Shown here piece after piece: positions 50,332 through 51,785 of a stretch of 51,785 nt of DNA. Source of the stretch: Ilumatobacteraceae bacterium. GTDB lineage: Bacteria > Actinomycetota > Acidimicrobiia > Acidimicrobiales > Ilumatobacteraceae. Location: positions 1 to 51,785 of the forward strand of contig JALHOG010000034.1 of assembly GCA_022843125.1 (NCBI GenBank). The letters run 5' to 3'. Numbering within the stretch: position 1 is the first letter of the stretch; every line of letters begins with the position of its first letter. The translations under genes and the position numbers were made by a program. The notes under the pieces are model-generated. The model was given only the letters and a program-made list of their open reading frames with translations, did no database searches and was not told the DNA's origin.

Positions 50332-51785
50332 ATGAACGGACCCCGCCCCGTCCACGCCCCGCGCGGTACCGATCTGTCGTGCCTCGGGTGGCCACAGGAG
50401 GCCGCGTACCGGATGCTGCACAACAACCTCGATCCCGAGGTGGCCGAGCGGCCCGACGACCTGGTGGTGTACGGCGGCACCGGGCGAGCCGCCCGCAGCT
50501 GGGACGCGTTCGACGCGATGGCGCGCACGCTGCGCACCCTGAAGGGCGACGAGACGATGCTCGTGCAGTCGGGCAAGCCAGTCGGGGTGTTCCGCACCCA
50601 CGAGTGGGCGCCGCGCGTGCTGCTCGCCAACTCGAACCTCGTGCCCGAGTGGGGCACCTGGGACGAGTTCCGCCGGCTCGAGGCGCTCGGCCTCACGATG
50701 TACGGCCAGATGACGGCCGGGTCGTGGATCTACATCGGCACGCAGGGGATCCTGCAGGGCACCTACGAGTGCTTCGCCGAGATCGGCCGGCGCAAGTTCG
50801 CTGATTCGGACGGACAGGGCAGCCTGGCGGGCACGATCACGCTGACCGCCGGCCTCGGTGGGATGGGCGGTGCGCAGCCGCTCGCGGTCACGATGAACGA
50901 CGGCGTGGCCTTGTGCATCGAGGTCGACGCGTGGCGCGCCCAGCGTCGCGTCGAGCACCGCTACCTCGACGAGATCGCCGACTCGGTCGACGACGCGATC
51001 GCCCGCTGCATCGCCGCGCGCGACGCGAAGCGCCCGCTCTCGGTCGGGCTCGTCGGCAACGCTGCGGTGCTCGTGCCCGAGCTGCTCGAGCGTGGCTTCC
51101 CCGCCGACATCGTCACCGACCAGACGAGCGCCCACGACCCGCTCAGCTACGTTCCCGCCGACCTCACCCCCGAGGCCACCGCCGAGATGGCACGCACCAA
51201 CCCGCAGGAGCTGATCCGCCGCTCCCGCGAGTCGATGGCCGCCCACTGCCGCGGCATGGTGGGCTTCATGGATGCCGGCAGCGAGGTGTTCGACTACGGC
51301 AACTCGCTGCGCGCCGAGGCGAAGCTCGGCGGGTTCGAGCGGGCGTTCGACTATCCGGGCTTCCTGCCCGCCTACATCCGCCCGCTGTTCTGCGAGGGCA
51401 AGGGTCCGTTCCGGTGGGTGGCGTTGTCGGGCGACCCGGCCGACATCGCCGCGACCGATCGCGCCGTGATCGAGGAGTTCCCCGACGACGTCGCCCTCCA
51501 TCGCTGGATCCGGATGGCGAGCGAGCGGGTGGCGTTCCAGGGCCTGCCGGCCCGCATCTGCTGGCTCGGCTACGGCGAGCGCCACCGCCTCGGCTTGCGG
51601 TTCAACGAGATGGTCCGGCGCGGCGAGCTCAAGGCGCCGATCGTGATCGGGCGCGACCACCTCGACTCGGGCTCGGTGGCGTCGCCCTACCGCGAGACCG
51701 AGTCGATGCTCGACGGCTCCGACGCGATCGCCGACTGGCCGCTGCTCAACGCGCTCGTCAACACGTCGTCGGGCGCGACGTGGGT
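50332..51785 (+). CDS. hutU: Urocanate hydratase, partial (3' end beyond the window)
   Basis: The window holds about 484 of an expected 550 codons. Family motifs are [52 protein letters not shown]-binding [10 protein letters not shown] (from residue 174), [19 protein letters not shown], and C410 in [19 protein letters not shown], where the number matches the known catalytic Cys. It converts urocanate to imidazolone propionate with tightly bound NAD. GGAGGAG at 50318-50324 is a strong Shine-Dalgarno. hutI and hutG would be expected further right. Confidence 0.95.
   Translation, partial: MNGPRPVHAPRGTDLSCLGWPQEAAYRMLHNNLDPEVAERPDDLVVYGGTGRAARSWDAFDAMARTLRTLKGDETMLVQSGKPVGVFRTHEWAPRVLLANSNLVPEWGTWDEFRRLEALGLTMYGQMTAGSWIYIGTQGILQGTYECFAEIGRRKFADSDGQGSLAGTITLTAGLGGMGGAQPLAVTMNDGVALCIEVDAWRAQRRVEHRYLDEIADSVDDAIARCIAARDAKRPLSVGLVGNAAVLVPELLERGFPADIVTDQTSAHDPLSYVPADLTPEATAEMARTNPQELIRRSRESMAAHCRGMVGFMDAGSEVFDYGNSLRAEAKLGGFERAFDYPGFLPAYIRPLFCEGKGPFRWVALSGDPADIAATDRAVIEEFPDDVALHRWIRMASERVAFQGLPARICWLGYGERHRLGLRFNEMVRRGELKAPIVIGRDHLDSGSVASPYRETESMLDGSDAIADWPLLNALVNTSSGATW

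Noticed and set aside
1..51785. tRNA, rRNA, CRISPR arrays, insertion sequences or prophage
   Set aside because: No cloverleaf, direct-repeat/spacer pattern, transposase or integrase signature was seen on either strand by eye. A tRNAscan or ISfinder run would settle this.

Overview
The window is about 51.8 kb of high-GC, densely coding chromosome with no rRNA, tRNA, CRISPR, transposase or phage genes. GC-rich third positions, frequent GTG starts, ATGA/GTGA gene overlaps and a secreted repeat-type protein at the left edge point to an actinomycete. I infer an Ilumatobacter-like member of the Acidimicrobiia, but no marker gene is present to prove this. At least ten genes carry a TANNNT hexamer only 6-8 nt before the start codon, as expected for leaderless transcripts. 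A minority (dabA, the P450, hutU, the DUF305 gene, the gene at 12594) have a clear Shine-Dalgarno.

Layout. 1-5.6 kb: a secreted-protein fragment, a tandem GNAT enzyme, then a forward set of a PhyH-type dioxygenase, a UxaA-type dehydratase and a PfkB kinase fused to an endonuclease III-like HhH-GPD/Fe-S domain. 5.7-8.3 kb: a two-gene ABC exporter. 8.4-13.8 kb: an unknown protein, an inositol-monophosphatase::DUF3500 fusion, a cupin protein, a MarR regulator facing a small membrane protein across several palindromes, and a methyltransferase. 13.8-20.5 kb: an MFS transporter with a cyclic-nucleotide-binding tail, an alpha/beta hydrolase, two GGDEF proteins, and a TetR regulator divergent from a cytochrome P450.

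20.4-25.5 kb: a DAB-type inorganic-carbon uptake operon (dabB-dabA-PII-like) divergent from a small winged-helix regulator. 25.5-29.1 kb: a BlaI/M56 pair facing a CopC-CopD copper protein and a DUF305 lipoprotein. Two nearly identical palindromes overlapping the promoters suggest one regulon. 29.1-38.8 kb: a second PhyH protein, then the K+ uptake locus (DUF4118 protein, 43-aa membrane peptide, kdpF-A-B-C-D-E) behind four phased direct repeats that look like a KdpE operator.

38.8-46.3 kb: a YjbR protein and a sarcosine/dimethylglycine dehydrogenase, an inverted pair of 31-bp palindromic repeats, a small membrane protein, and an FtsX-type ABC system with one permease and two different ATPases. 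46.3-51.8 kb: an N-formylglutamate-amidohydrolase-like protein, a zinc alcohol dehydrogenase, and an IclR regulator divergent from hutH-hutU (histidine degradation). hutU runs off the right edge.

The most unusual items are the PfkB::HhH-GPD fusion (a possible two-step nucleoside salvage enzyme), the IMPase::DUF3500 fusion and the BlaI-operator copper cluster. There is no gene-free stretch longer than 300 bases. The longest gaps (12357-12593, 41640-41754, 18265-18371) are described as features.
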